In this document: in pieces, positions 11,410-23,891 of the stretch
Numbering within the stretch: the first letter of the stretch is position 1
Layout: the number at the start of each line of letters is the position of its first letter
Origin: Liolophura sinensis
Lineage: Eukaryota > Mollusca > Polyplacophora > Chitonida > Chitonidae
Assembly (NCBI RefSeq): GCF_032854445.1
Contig: NC_088300.1
Span: 23,605,608 to 23,669,607 of the forward strand
Direction of reading: 5' to 3'
DNA: 64,000 bases
Made by a program: the position numbers and the translations under genes
Notes under the pieces: generated by a model
The model's input: the letters and a program-made list of their open reading frames with translations, nothing else
Told to the model about the DNA's origin: nothing
Databases searched by the model: none

Positions 11410-13260
11410 AATAGGTGGAAATAATGCTTTAGTAAGCCGTCAAATAACAATGACATAAATAAATCCAAACTGGTATTTTAGAGATGCTGAACATTTGTCG
11501 TCACATGATTGTTTGATAACACGTGAATCACAGACATATAACCACTGCTTCACGATGGTGGTATTTATCTCACTTTCATAGTTTACGTCCTTGTTAAATG
11601 CCTGTGACAATACAGTGTTATTAAATCTGCTTAAAATATCTTTCATATGACATGTATGAAGTCAGTGCAGAGTGTTTAAGGACAGTAGCACATGGTGTGA
11701 AATCGTAAAATAGCATAGCGTAACGATAACTCTTAACTTCGACGGAAATGCAAATCCGTTAGTCTAACAAACGCCTTTGCTTGATTTGTTACGTAGACAA
11801 CACAAGTGCCGTGAAGCTGTATCCCAGACACGTTTCCTCCACCCACTAATTAGCGTCCTCAGACATCCTAACTCATTCCGTCCGACCCAGCCTGTCCAAA
11901 AAAGACTCTTGAAAGCAGAATTTGGTCCTAATGATTGTATCAAGAATACGTATTCCATTAGGACAGTTCTGTGAACTCCCAATTCCTAGACGATAGCATG
12001 GTGTGCCAGGGAAACCTAGAAAAACAACAGCATATCGCCAACCAGTGGCTAACAACCCTCCTTCCAGCAATTTTCGGAAAATAATTGACACACTGCTGAA
12101 TAAATGACCGCTACTGTACCGTTGTCTTTAGCGGCCACGTGATTTGGTGTCCATCTTGGATATAAGACGGTTTTAAGGTCTGGCGTATGTCAGCCATCTC
12201 AAAATAGTGTGCTTACCGTAGTGAATTACATGTTTTGTTGATATTTCTATATGTCAACATAAGTGATAATTAAATTTTCATGTCAAAATGGTAATTACGA
12301 TCTTCTAACATAACATATGCGGTGATTTGTAATTGTAATGTGATTTTTGGTGTCTATGGTGTAAATGGGTTTTAGCATGTTGTTTGTAAAATGAATGACC
12401 CGTAAACCATTTTGACTTCGCCTGCATTGCCGCAGGCAGGATATCTGTGAGTCCCAGATATCACATGTGCGGAATGATAAAACTTGGTACAACGTCAGTT
12501 AATGGTGATGTTGAGTTGTATGAGAGGTCAAAATCTGATTTGTCTTTGTTCAAATGTGATTATAGACTGGTATTTTTCATATACCATCATACGCTTTGTA
12601 AGACATTACTATGACCTTGTGTTTTTTGTGTTCACCTTGCTAATAATTTGTTGTCACCACAGCCAATGTAGTAAGCATGCTTCCAGGGCTACATGTGATC
12701 GTGTTCAAACAATCCACTTTTAATCATGTACACCATATGAGACAACGCTATTTATTTATGTAATCTGCAATAAGCAGCTATAAAAGTCGCTCAGTCTGTC
12801 TGTCAGCTTGATCGGTCTGTCTTTTGACATGGCTTATTCACTAAACGAGGGGCCTGGGTGAGAGACGACACCAAACCAGAAGTTTAGCGGTCGATAAATA
12901 TGCATGGATACACATTACATTATTTAGTTCAGTAATTTAGTTCCTATTGTGCTCTGTCTCGTTGGGAATATAATGGGGAACCTTCCCCGCCTGAAGTAAC
13001 GTGGACCTAATCTGTGTAATCTGTTGTTCACTCCAGCCTTTACGATGACTTCGTGAAGGGAAACTGCTATAGTAGTGCTCATGTATAACAAGCGAACAAT
13101 GGTCAGTCCAGCTTGGATCCGAGTCGCCATTGTGCAAGAAAAGGTACCTCATTGTTATTTCTAAATAAGCCACATGTTATTGATTTGACTTCAGAGTTTT
13201 GTTTCTAAATGTAATGCTTATATCATTACACAACGATTCATGGAAAGAGTGAGTGGTTGG
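11410..13260 (-). repeat. Segment A copy 1 (inverted paralogue of about 22.06-23.97 kb)
   Basis: The complement of this region matches 22.06-23.97 kb in collinear blocks. They include ATCGTTGTGTAATGAT with CACTGTGTAACGATG, AATAACATGTGGCTTATT with AATAACATGTGGTTTATT, CCATTAACTGACGTTGTAC, TCATGTGATATCTG, GGGTTGTTAGCCAC, and a strongly conserved block at 11.77-11.97 kb. The best block is about 200 bp and appears roughly 80-85% identical by eye. It keeps open frames on both strands, but the base changes look neutral. Either a segmental duplication or two insertions of a large unrecognised element would fit. Confidence 0.65.
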
Positions 13261-13914
13261 GGTTTAACTTCGTACTTAGGCCTATTCATGGAAAGAAGGC
13301 CCTTTTCACCTGCAGTGATGGGAGTTCCACTGCAATTGTTTCATGTGAGTTGAAAGAAAACCATTTCACATAAGGAAGAGTCAGTCCATGAAGGTTTCAG
13401 TCATCAATACGTTTCACTGTTGGACAAAGATAACAGGATAACAACGGAGTTTGAATTATATTTAAATTTTTTTAATCATTACTGCTGGATGAATTGAATC
13501 GTTTATCTCTTCAAAAGTAACGGTTATATAGACTTCCTAAGTCTATAGGGTTCTGTACTGTTTTCTTTATTTTAGTTATAATTATGGATAATAGTATATT
13601 TTGTCGGTGCTCGTCTTATTTGCCAGTTCACATTTAGCTATACTGCAATGGTGACATATGTTTAAGTTCAAGGTTTGATGCAAGAATTACAGGCAAGATA
13701 TAAACAGATTTTAATGTAAATCTTCAGTGCACACAGAATGTTAAAAGTCACACTGTCACAGAAACCCGTTGACATTTTTCTAAATATAAACTGAAGGTAA
13801 TAAAGCACTGAGCAAAATCTTCATCCATTTAGAATCCGGGGTTTCTAATTTGCGTGCTAATGTTAGTCACATGACCTTTCTGTCTCTTCGACGATTTTTC
13901 GGCATTGATATACA
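13261..13914. other. Intergenic DNA, nothing recognised
   Basis: A+T-rich, without a credible exon or repeat. Confidence 0.35.
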
Positions 13915-14213
13915 CACCTATTACAGGCCCATCTGCTTGTGCAGATAGTAGTCGGGTTCACCTATTAGAGGCCCATCTGCATGTGCAGACAATAATTGGG
14001 TCCACCTGTTAGAAGCCCATCTGCTTGTGCAGACTGTAGTCGGGTCCACCTATTAGAAGTCCATCTGCTTGTGCAGACAGTAGTCGGGTCCACCTATTAG
14101 AAGCCCATCTGCTTGTGCAGACAGTAGTCGGGTCCACCTATTAGAGGCCCATCTGCACGTGCAGACAATAATTGGGTCCACGTATTAGAGGCCCATCTGC
14201 TTTTGCAGACAGT
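13915..14213. repeat. 44-bp minisatellite, about 6.8 copies, each with a small palindrome
   Basis: The unit starts CACCTATTAGAGGCCCATCT and continues GCTTGTGCAGACAGTAGTCG then GGTC. Each unit contains TCTGCTTGTGCAGA or TCTGCACGTGCAGA, an inverted repeat able to form a short hairpin. Two subtypes differ at GTAGTCGGG and ATAATTGGG and are intermixed, which suggests exchange of units within the array. Confidence 0.85.
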
Positions 14214-15700
14214 ATAATTACACAACATAGTATCACTGGCCCGGGCAGAGACAGGCCTTGGCAGCGCAAGATTCCAGTCAATGACAGACCCGGTGAAATA
14301 TCTCACGCTGTTTACCATGAATATGCCTCAGTTAGGTCCTTAAAATTGGAGGCTTTTTTTACAGTTTTCTACTACTAGTGCTAATTACCAAGAAATTCAA
14401 AGGCTAAAAAATCACCCCATTAACTTCGGAATGCGGAAGTGAAGATATGACTGAAATATGAACCAGGTGCAAACCTGTGATTGTGCACAGGGTTCGTCCT
14501 CAATCATAGACAAACATGTCTGTTTGTGCGAAAATGTCTCTAAGATTTCTCAACTCTGATTAGTACATGCCATACTTCATTAATGTAACTCTTATAAGGA
14601 CTGAAATAAAATATGAATAATCAGACGACAGATCTAGTTCATAAAACCGTCACCCTGACTGGCTATTATGGCTGTGGCACTAAAACACAATTCCTGTCTT
14701 ATTTTGTTATCACGCGTTTGCAGGGCCGTTGGCAAATTTCCCAAGGGCATGGTGGCAAACGCTACACATTCATGGAGCATGAGTAACCCATAATCTCAAT
14801 TATTTCCTGTAGGACATTTTTTAGATTTTTGTGGCAGGGGTTCTCTCAGTGAGTCCTGTCCTTGTGGATATGAATTTCAATTTCTGGCTTCACTTGATTC
14901 CATTTGGAGACGCGTCGAAACCTGGTCATCTTCCAATGCGGCATCATGTCAAATGTTTAGCGGCTTCTTTGTGGCTTCTTTGTAACCCCCCCCCCCCCAA
15001 TAGTTTGTCCTTTGCATTGGTTATATGAAAACGCCACAGGCGCTTTGGAATCAAACTGTGAATCTAATCGTGTTCCGTTCTTATGAATCAGATCTGTCTA
15101 ATTACGTATTTTGAGAAAATTCAGACAACAGTGGTTACATCTACAAAGCACAGCCTTGTATAAATGAGATATGTTTTAGTGAAAAAAATTGTGCATTAAC
15201 AACAATAGCAGTTTCATTCTGTAACCATTATCTTTTTTTCTTTTCTTTTTAGAAGTTTGACCTATAAAGTTTCATGATGAAAATATTTCTAGTTGAACTA
15301 AAATGAAGAAAACAGTGTCTTCTCCTTCAAAAATTTCTGCTCTGTAAATGATTGAAAACGTTTGGAACTTATTCTAGTCTAGTTTTTATCTGTTTACTTG
15401 ATAACGCCGTTCTCAAGAATTGTTCACACTCGATACCTGTCTGGTTTATAAGTAGAAAATACCAAGCTGCCCGGACAAAACCGACCCTCCGTAGGTACCT
15501 CGCCACTTAAATTCGTCGGGAGACCCCGGTATCAAACAAGGGTCCAGTCAAACCAAGACTTAAAAAATGGCGATTGTTGCTGTCTGACTTGGCTCTTATG
15601 ACTAAGAACAAAGAGCAAGGAAACAGAACTGGTTAGCTCGGTGTCAAGATAATGTGACTGCATGAGTCACATGCATTACATACAGATATACATACACACA
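14214..15700. other. Intergenic DNA with a 13-base poly-C tract
   Basis: No coding sequence was recognised. A run of 13 C lies at 14986-14998. The rest is A+T-rich. Confidence 0.4.
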
Positions 15701-15885
15701 CCAATGCGGTCGTTGTGAGTTCAAGTTCAGCGCATGCTGGCTTCCTCTCCTGCCGTACGTGGGAAGGTCTGTCTGCAACCTGCGGATGGTCGGTGGATTT
15801 CCCCCTGTCTCTGCCCAGTTTCCTCCCACCATAATAAGTGAAATATTCTTGGGTGCAGCGTAAAACACCAGTCAAATAAATGAAA
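15701..15885 (+). mobile_element. tRNA-derived SINE, 5' truncated
   Basis: This copy starts inside the element at CCAATGCGGTCGTTGTGAGT. It keeps the central CAACCTGCGGATGGTCGG, TTTCCTCCCACCATAATAAG, TGAAATATTCTTGGGTGCAG and CAAATAAATG blocks. The tRNA head is missing. About 20 bases are lost between the ACCATAAT and TAAGTGAAATA blocks. The tail grades into an ACAT microsatellite. Confidence 0.85.
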
Positions 15886-15950
15886 TACATACATTCATAC
15901 ATACATACATACATACATACATACATGCATATATACATACATACATGTAC
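15886..15950. repeat. (ACAT)n microsatellite grown from a SINE tail
   Basis: Some 16 mostly perfect ACAT units follow directly on the SINE tail. The position suggests the simple repeat expanded from the A-rich SINE 3' end. Confidence 0.85.
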
Positions 15951-17136
15951 TAAAATCCGCAGCTGATCCATTTAAAGCTGGACTCAGTCCTGTGACCTCA
16001 CTGGCCATGGGCGGATCAGGTACGCCGAGAGCAACGTTTTTGACGACTGAGCCAGTCACACATAACCAGTGAAATACAGTCTGTTGTCAATTTACCTCAA
16101 GTAGGGTTCCATTCTAAATCTTCATGCAATTGATTAACTAATAGCAAATTACACGCCGCTAGGCCTGAGATGAGACATAATTTGGTGCTAGTTATCCTTT
16201 AGGTTTCAAGCCTTGTAGAGAAGATCATTACATGTCACAAGCCTTTAGTGTACAAAGAACTTGCTCAAATGATTAGTGTCTGAACACTAAACACGATGCT
16301 CACATCTTAAATCATTTTAAAACCATATGTACCTGCTAACATTGTGGAAATGAGTCTTTATGTCTCCGTCAACTTTTCATCGATTTGTGAAGCCGTTCAG
16401 TATGTTACCATGTTACGTAATGGTAAATATCGACCCCAGATATGTCATTATATGATGTGGTGGAGTCTGCTCTAAAGCCGTCATTATTTTCAGACACCCA
16501 TGGTGCTTTAGAACAGGTCTGTGTCCATGCGTATTCGTCTCTGTCCATACACAGGGGTTATTAACTAGTAGGTGCGAGGGAATATACGGAATGAAATCGT
16601 GTTTATTATGTCTATACATCTGGAAACATTTATTTCTTCTAACGACGTAAAACACGGCTACATTTCTTAAACAAACATTGTGTGAAGGAAACAACACCAA
16701 TCTAATACAGTTCATAACCAGTGTATCTTTGTTTTAACTGTCACGGTTTCTAAGAGATGTTAGCCATCTCGTACTTTTTTTTCTTGTACTTTACTTGCGG
16801 CTATGTAATTACGACGGCCATAAGAAGCTTCATTTACAAGCTGTCTTTGCCGACATCGATGTCTTGAGGTCTGTCCAGGCCGTACACGGCTGATGCCAAC
16901 AGGGTCAGTCACGTTGACCGAGAAATCTTCTGGGAACACGCATTTTGCTCAGTCTTCGTAATAGTCGCGTTTTAGACAGACGACGGCCAGCCCAAGACCA
17001 ATTTAGCCCCAATATTCGAGTTCAGTCCAGCGCGTTCACCTACGGCTTTGCCTCAGCAGGTTTGTCCGGAATCGTGAAAAAGGTGGTTATTTCTTCTGAC
17101 CTCTTCTGAGGTTCATTCATTCATTAGCCTCATTAC

Positions 17137-17478
17137 CCTCCATGAAAAGCGCAATCCACCGTCCATGAAAAGCGCAATCCACCGTCCATGAAAAGGGCAA
17201 TCCACCGTCCATTAAAAGGGCAATCCAGCGTCCATGAAAAGCGCAATCCACCGTCCATGAAAAGCGCAATCCACCGTCCATGAAAAGGGCAATCCACCGC
17301 CTATGAAAAGCGCAATCCACCGTCCATGAAAAGGGCAATCCACCATCCATGAAAAGCGCAATCCACCGTTCATGAAAAGGGCAATCCACCATCCATGAAA
17401 AGGGCAATCCACCGTCCATGAAAAGCGCAATCCACCGTTCATGAAAAGGGCAATCCACCGTCCATGAAAAATGCAATG
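17137..17478. repeat. 23-bp minisatellite, about 15 copies
   Basis: The unit is GCAATCCACCGTCCATGAAA followed by AGC or AGG. Because 23 is not a multiple of 3 and the minus strand has no stop in the unit, all three minus frames stay open. This gives two overlapping 132-codon frames with a 23-residue period (FSWTVDCAFHGRWIALFMDG and so on). They are by-products, not proteins. The array is absent from the paralogous site near 33.15 kb. Confidence 0.9.
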
Positions 17479-17540
17479 GGTATGGAAAAGAAACACCAAA
17501 TAAATAAAGAAACAAATAAAGAAATTAAAAACTAAATAAA
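17470..17540 (+). mobile_element. SINE 3' remnant beside the 23-bp array
   Basis: ATGCAATGGGTATGGAAAAG, AAACACCAAATAAATAAAG and AAACAAATAAAG are a diverged SINE 3' end. The matching B copy has GTGCAATATTCATGAGTATG, GCATAAAAGCCG and AAACAAATAAAG at 33.16-33.21 kb, which is closer to the SINE consensus. The insertion therefore predates the B duplication. Confidence 0.6.
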
Positions 17541-18609
17541 TTATCCAAACAGAGATGTATGCGATAACTGTCCAATAACACGTATAAGGCACACATTTTT
17601 TTGGGATCATAGATTTCCTGGTGTTTATTCAATCTGAAACATGCTACATGCAATAATGTTATCCTCTCATTCTGCTTCATGAAGCGCTATCGATCGTACC
17701 GGTACTTAAGATTCATCACATCATATCGTCCCGGACTGCCTTCACTCTTTCACTCAAGATCAACTTTTGTTCACTCTTCGTCCAGATTTCTAATCAACAG
17801 CTGGTCAGGTTTTCATATCATATAAAATCTTTCCGATCTCAAATACTGGGACATTGGGCTGTATTTATCTGCATCGTTTGTTTTTTGTTTCAGTGGGTGA
17901 CGTTAACATTTTCCAGCTCGTTTCTCTGACGGTGTTTTAATGTAGCAGCACCGTACTGCTGCCTCATGTAATTGCCATGGAGAAGACAGCAAACATAACG
18001 CCTTACATACTCTTTAGAGGTTATGTTGCTGCCTCATACGCTCGCTTTTACATCATAGCCACCAATAGACAACCTTGGCCTTTAGAGCCCGGAGCGACGC
18101 ACGTAGGCTTCTTCAGGCTAAGCTTTGCCGCTGGTATTCGTGCACGGAACTACATACCTTAATCAGCAGTCAGCCATAGAATTTCCTCAGCTGTTGGTTA
18201 GAATCATGTAGGCTCTTTAGACAAAAGCAAATGCATTTGTGTAACGTATAATACAAACAATTGATGAGACTTTTTGTTTTTTTCTGACTACTGCCTTTTC
18301 TGACCTACTGCCTCGTCACCGTGACGCTGTGATCTAGACGTTGTTCAAGATTTCTGTACAAACTTTGCCAGTGGTGGCAGTGATAGTGGTGGCAGTGATG
18401 TAAAGCGAACGCATGCGCAGTAACGAGTATGAACGCCCATCTCAGTCATAGTGCATTAACAGTACCTTGCTTGCAACTCCTCTACTGTTAATCGCTAAGA
18501 AAGGCAGGGTAAAGATTATCAGTTTCATGTCATCTGAGCTCACAGAGAATTCAGCGGGCTAAAAGTCTTAAAGACCAATATCGTTGTGAACTTATCTAGG
18601 CAATGTAAA

Positions 18610-19870
18610 GCTTCATGATATGATATACACCCAAAGTCCTCAAAAGCTGCATATAGTTTGTCTAAAAATTTTCCATCGCATTGCAGTAAAAGCATGTTAT
18701 CGATTTCCGGATTTTCAAACCGTACTCTCTTTGCCCGTTTCTTAAACAGTGGCCTGTGTATGGTTTGAATGAAAGGAAACCTAAGTATATTCTTGCCACC
18801 ATATGTATGACATCAAATACACAAATGTATCTATTATGTCAGTGTCTAAAGAACTGTTTATACAGTTTATGGTCTGAAATATGTTTCTCATGTAATGGTC
18901 TCATTTGCCACTTAGTCTTTACTACTACAGAATATATCGTTACAATATTGCCCAGTAAGCAATTTTGGTACCAACTTTACATTTTTTGTCCATTACATCC
19001 TGATATATCACAGTGTACTTTCTGTTTCTGGATGCCTCAACCCGGGCAACAACTCCTCCATAGTTAATGTTTTGTGACAGAATAAAACAAATATTATTCA
19101 CGTAGCGGCAACCCTTATAGTTTTCATGCTCCTGGTAATATGTATGATTATACAGCGGTGCCGGGAAACGACAGACACTAAATACTGTTCCTAAGAGCAT
19201 TACATGCATTGGGCATACCTACATACCAGCATGATAACCTTTTATTATTTTCATTCGACAAGTATTCAGTTACCCTGCATATCCATGTAATTGTTTTTAC
19301 GAAGTAATGAGAACATGTATCACATACGAAAGTCTACACGAATGACGGGCTACATTTTTCTGTTGGTTGATCAATAGGAGAGGGTCATACTCCAGACAGT
19401 ACGTGGTTATAGTGGCATGTCCATAGATTCACAGAAAATATCAGCGTACGGATCAGTCTATCCGTTCATGTGCATGTACATACATTCATCACACAGTTAT
19501 CCCCCTGGTTCATATGTTCTCCAAGCATTGTTGGTCGGCAGCGCTTTTGGGGCTAATTTGATGGTTGTTTCAGATTCAGTTGGTTTACGGGTGAACATGT
19601 ATACGTCAAGTGTGGAAGACTTCAGTACCTACTAAAAGTCGGTGGGTTTTTGGTGTGCGTCGTTTCAACGCCCTACACCCAACCCCCCCCCCCCCCAACT
19701 TGACCGTCGTCATGTAAGTTTAAAATTCTTACGTACAGCGCTACAAAAGCAAGGAAATAAATGGATAAATCACCGAACAAGTTGTTGTCAGACCCCTCGG
19801 AATACGTTATGGAAATGAAATAGCGCGCCACATCGATTTTATATATGCACTTATTGTACTTCGTGTCACA
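18610..19870 (+). repeat. Segment C copy 2
   Basis: This is the direct-orientation paralogue of 8.4-9.61 kb, starting a few bases after segment B copy 1 ends. Shared blocks are listed under copy 1. Frames here are short and not kept between copies. Confidence 0.65.
19637..19770 (+). mobile_element. SINE 3' half with a 14-base poly-C tract
   Basis: GTCGGTGGGTTTTTGGTGTG, then a C run at 19683-19696, then ACTTGACCGTCGTCATGTAA, GTTTAAAATTCTTACGTACA and a GGAAATAAATGG tail follow the SINE order. The poly-C tract sits where the consensus has the C-rich TTTCCTCCCACC stretch. Confidence 0.6.
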
Positions 19871-21536
19871 GGACACACGGGCCCTAATATACATTAAATA
19901 GCCATGATAGTGTTAGGTAATGTTGATTGATTGAATGATTGATTGGTGTTTAACGCAGGGCTGAAAAAAAATCACCTAAATGAGGTCTATATGTGAAAGA
20001 AACTGGAGTGTACTGATAAACCTGATGACATAAAGCAAGAATCAAATCAGCGAGCCAGTGTTTTACCCATCTGAACGAGCAAGGACACTTCGATTCCACA
20101 ATGTAGACAGCTTCATGTAAACTGATTTCACATGTGAGTGACGTTTTCAGTGTGTAGAGAAATGTGTTAATGTTAAGGAGAAGGTTTTAGACGTCAAGAT
20201 CTATGGCATGTATGGCACGTTCTCTTTTACACTATATGATACCTAAGGCATGACTAGGACTGTTCACCTCAGGTATTTGTTCTAATGCACAAATCAACAA
20301 TTTTCGTCTATATAATCGGTCTTATCAAATACAAATCGCCCGTGCTTGAATTAAGTAACGAGGTGCGCAAGGTATCTGCCGGAGAGCGGAGGTTTACTTC
20401 GACAAATGGATACGACAATAAACCACAATGGAATAAATAAACAATAAAATCTTTTGGTTTGTACAATTAGAATAATTTATTTATTTCTAGTTTTTATTGG
20501 AAATTTACGTCATGCTCAAGAATATTTACAATAAGAATAAGTTACAGAATGTTTCACTTACGTTCACAGTGAAGTTTAGGTGTGATGGCGTTCATGTGAT
20601 GTGCTCAGGGAGAACTTTCGAAACATCTAAAGGAGAGGATAACGTCTTCTTTATTTGACTTCAAGAGCTAATTTTTATCATCCATTTTAATAATCAACTT
20701 GCATAACAAACAGACATACATAGCTACAGAAATAAGTTGCTATTGTCTAAAGTCCCTATAAAAAAATTGCCTCAGTTAAATACGGTTATGCTAGGCTTGG
20801 CAGTTGTAAACAGTGTCCATCATTGGCTGTATTTACATAGTTTATTTGACTCGGTATTCACACAACGGATAATCAGACAGATCTGATTCATGACACTGCA
20901 AGTGTCTTAAAGCAGGCAAGATTATGTTTACGTTCGAAATCAAAATCGTCTCTACATCACAGACGTTTTACATAATTAATATAAGGGAGCTAGAGGACGG
21001 TTTACCAAGAAGTCATAAAAAGTTAAATATTTATAATCGTGATACTGCATTGGGAGATCACATGTTTTCAAATCATGTCCAAACGTATGGAAAGTTGGAA
21101 ATTGAAATTCATATACGATGGTCAGGACTCACTGTAGGGAAAGTTGCAAACAAAGTGTCAGTAAGTTACATATATAAATAAATTATGGGTTGTTAATAAT
21201 ACTATTTTGAATATCACCTTTATATTTTCGGGAGAACTTGACGATTTGAGTAAGTTAAATGGTCGTAACAGGTCCCTTGGTGAGGAGATTTTTATACAAC
21301 GGGTGGTTTAACTATTTTATGATTATTTATAGCTTAGTTTTGTTTTGTCAGTATTATACGGTGTTTAACACGAATCGAAAAAAATATTTAGATTACAAGA
21401 GGTTAGGTGATCAGATGTGTCAAGTATCTTTCAGATTCTTGAAATACACACCTCGACGGGAAAGAGTATTCCGTAGAGCTATGCAAATACATCATATTTC
21501 TGAACTTGAGCCATTCACTTAACGAAGGGCCTGTGT
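19871..21536. other. Intergenic DNA, nothing recognised
   Basis: Two open frames (20924-21181, 85 codons; 21259-21522, 87 codons) were examined. Neither shows a recognisable domain, and their A+T-rich content gives no support for coding. A tiny GATTGGTGTTTAACGC match at 19942-19957 may be a SINE end fragment. Confidence 0.35.
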
Positions 21537-21766
21537 TATTTATTTATTTATTTATTTGATTAGAGTTTTACACGGTACTCAAAATATTTCACTTATACGG
21601 CGTTCAGCATTATGATGGAAGGAAACAAGAAAGACCTGCCCTCATACGACCGGTGAGGAAGCCAGCTAAAATGAGGTGGATATTAAACTCACAGCGATCG
21701 CATTGGTGAGAGTCCCGGGCCATAATGCTGCACTGGCACGCCATCTACCAGGCCACGGAGACTCCT
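21537..21766 (-). mobile_element. tRNA-derived SINE, internal deletion
   Basis: The minus-strand element keeps its tRNA-like head (complement of GCACGCCATCTACCAGGCCA), the GCGATCGCATTGGTGAGAG block and the 3' TATTTATTTATTTATTTGAT tail. It lacks most of the conserved central segment (the GGCAGAGCCC to GCAGGTTGCTG stretch), although both sides are present. Confidence 0.85.
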
Positions 21767-22389
21767 AGAAGGGCATGAGTGCAAATGGACATTGACTTCT
21801 TTCTGTGTTTGCAACCATTGTAAATTGGCGCTTGTTATCGTTGTACAGCAACATCTTTCAACCCATCCAGAAGAAACAAAAAAAATTTTAAAATGATTCA
21901 ATGACGCCATTGCAATGTCCTCTTTGTCAAGCAGTGAAACCTATTATGACAGAACTCCTAAGCTTCATGAGTTCTTGTGACAATGGTTTTCTGTTACCTG
22001 GCATGAAACCCTTGCAGTGAGATTCCTTTCACTGTAGGTCTACACTGTTAAACGTCTATCTTTCCACGAATCACTGTGTAACGATGCTCAATACATAGGG
22101 AAGCCAAAGAATGAAGTGAATAACATGTGGTTTATTCAGAGGTAAAAAGTAGGCCAACAGATATTTGCAACGGGTGACAGAGGATAAAAGGATCTATGTT
22201 ATAAAACTTTTATCAGCGAGAGGCTGAGACATCGCGCGAAAAGTCGACAACGCTTCGTGTCGGTTTTCACTCAGGTTTAGTGAATGCCCTATACATGTTA
22301 AATATAGATCTTGAAAATGTGACCAACGGACAAACATACCAACAGGTAAATAGACATACCACTACAGTGACCTATAGAGCTTCTAGTCG

Positions 22390-22640
22390 CAGCAACAGTC
22401 TATATATAGGACGTCACCCGAGGTGTTGAAACAAGGCTTATGATGTTTAACATTATAAATTTAACATAAACAAATATAAATGAATAAAAAAGTGTTGTAA
22501 CTTCTTTTTCTTTACAAGAATAAGGACCCCAAACACATCGATGTGTTGTTACGTGTCAATGACTAAAGTTGCGAGTATGAATGTACAGTTTCACAGGTAT
22601 CTGAATACAGGCGATTGGCACAAAGAAAAGAAATAAAGGT
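22390..22640 (-). repeat. Family E element copy inside segment A copy 2
   Basis: The complement carries the E markers in order: AGTCATTGACACGTAACAAC, CACATCGATGTG, TTCTTGTAAAGAAAAAG, GCATAAGCC-like sequence and the CTCGGGTGACGTC block also found at 5477-5489. It has no counterpart in segment A copy 1, so it probably inserted after that duplication. Confidence 0.5.
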
Positions 22641-23858
22641 AATTTTGCTGCTTAAAGAGGTGTGAACGATTAAATGTTACTTTCTTAAACAAAGTCAGAT
22701 ATGTCCCGGGCTACTAGAATACTCCCTTGGCTATGTTGACAAAAAGTTATCAGACTTAGAAAGAACGGTCAAGGTCTCAGTCATTTCTTGCAAAGTGATC
22801 GTATTTGACAGACAAAATTTTTGACAACATTTGAATGAAGACAAGCCAGATTTTGACCTGTCGACGTCGCCATTAACTGACGTTGTACAAAGATTCATTA
22901 TTTAGCTCATGTGATATCTGAGACACACGATGCATTGCAGGCGAAATCAAATTGAGATATGGTCTATGGCTTATTCGTTTTAAAGCCAAAAGCCCATTTA
23001 TAGGATCTATAGGCTCCAAGACTACAATGTAGATCACTGCACAATTTGCGCCAACAAACAGCAATGACTATATTGCGATCGCAAATTTAATTGTTGTTGA
23101 CATACTTTCCAACATGTAATTCATTGTGCTAACCGTTCTATTTTGAAGTAACTCGCAAAGGCATTCTTACCAGAGCTGAGCCTTTTTGCATTTCCAACAT
23201 ACAGAATCAGATATTAAAATCTAAATTCCAAGACAGATACCAAATCACAAAATGGATAAAGACCACAGTATAGTCAAGTTATTCATTCACAGCCATTGTT
23301 CACCAGTATGTCAAGCTTATCTCGGAAAGTGCCAGATGAAGGGTTGTTAGCCACTTGTGTCTGGCGATATGCGGTTGTTTTTAGAGGTTCATCTGGCAAA
23401 CCATTTTATCATCTGGGAACTGGGAGTTCTTAAAGTTGTCGTAATGGAATACCTATTCCTTATACAATCATTAGAAGCAAATGCTGCTTCCAAGGGTCTT
23501 TTTCGGACAGGCTGGGTTGGACGGAATGAGATAGGATGTCTAAGGACGCCAATTAGTAGGTGGAGGGAACGTGTCGGGGATACAACTTCACGGCACTGGT
23601 GTTGTCCACGTAACAAATCAAGTAAAGGCGTGTCTTAGACTAATAAATGTACAGGCCCGTCCAAGTTAAAGCTACATATCAATATTTGGCCAATCTGGAA
23701 TTCCACATTCTGTGGTACGGTCTTTAAAATTCTGCACTGACTGCAAAGAAAACATATTTCATAGCTGTATTCCCGACAATGTTTTGGCAAGGGCTTTTAA
23801 ACACAACAGTGAAAATTATGAACATGAGATAAATTCGACATTTGGTAAACAGTTGTTA

Positions 23859-23891
23859 TATGTATGTATGTATATATATATATGATATATG
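23859..23891. repeat. (TATG)n/(TA)n microsatellite
   Basis: ATGTATGTATGTATATATAT is a short simple repeat inside segment A copy 2, not found in copy 1. Confidence 0.8.

Larger units (their letters stand above)
16050..18560 (+). repeat. Segment B copy 1 (paralogous to about 31.9-33.87 kb)
   Basis: Collinear matches include GATTTGTGAAGCCGT (16382 and 32201), TAATGGTAAATATCGA with TAATGGTAACTATCGA, AATGAAATCGTGTTTAT with AATGAAATCGTAATGTTTAT, GTTGACCGAGAAATCTTC with GTTGACCGACAAGTCTTT, CTACGGCTTTGCCTC with CTACGGCTTTACCTC, and GCAGGGTAAAGATTAT near the end of both. The first 200 bp also resemble 56.18-56.33 kb. The 23-bp minisatellite lies in this copy only. No conserved reading frame was seen. 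Confidence 0.7.

Noticed and set aside
11764-11982. A 72-codon frame shared by both segment A copies (VFLIQSL to RNKSSKGV)
   Set aside because: The frame and stop position match in both copies, but residue-changing differences clearly exceed silent ones, and the opposite strand is equally open. It is kept as a finding about a conserved block, not as a gene.
17117-17610. Two overlapping 132-codon frames with a tryptophan-rich 23-residue repeat
   Set aside because: They are two frames of the same 23-bp minisatellite. Overlap in different frames with equal periodicity shows they are by-products.
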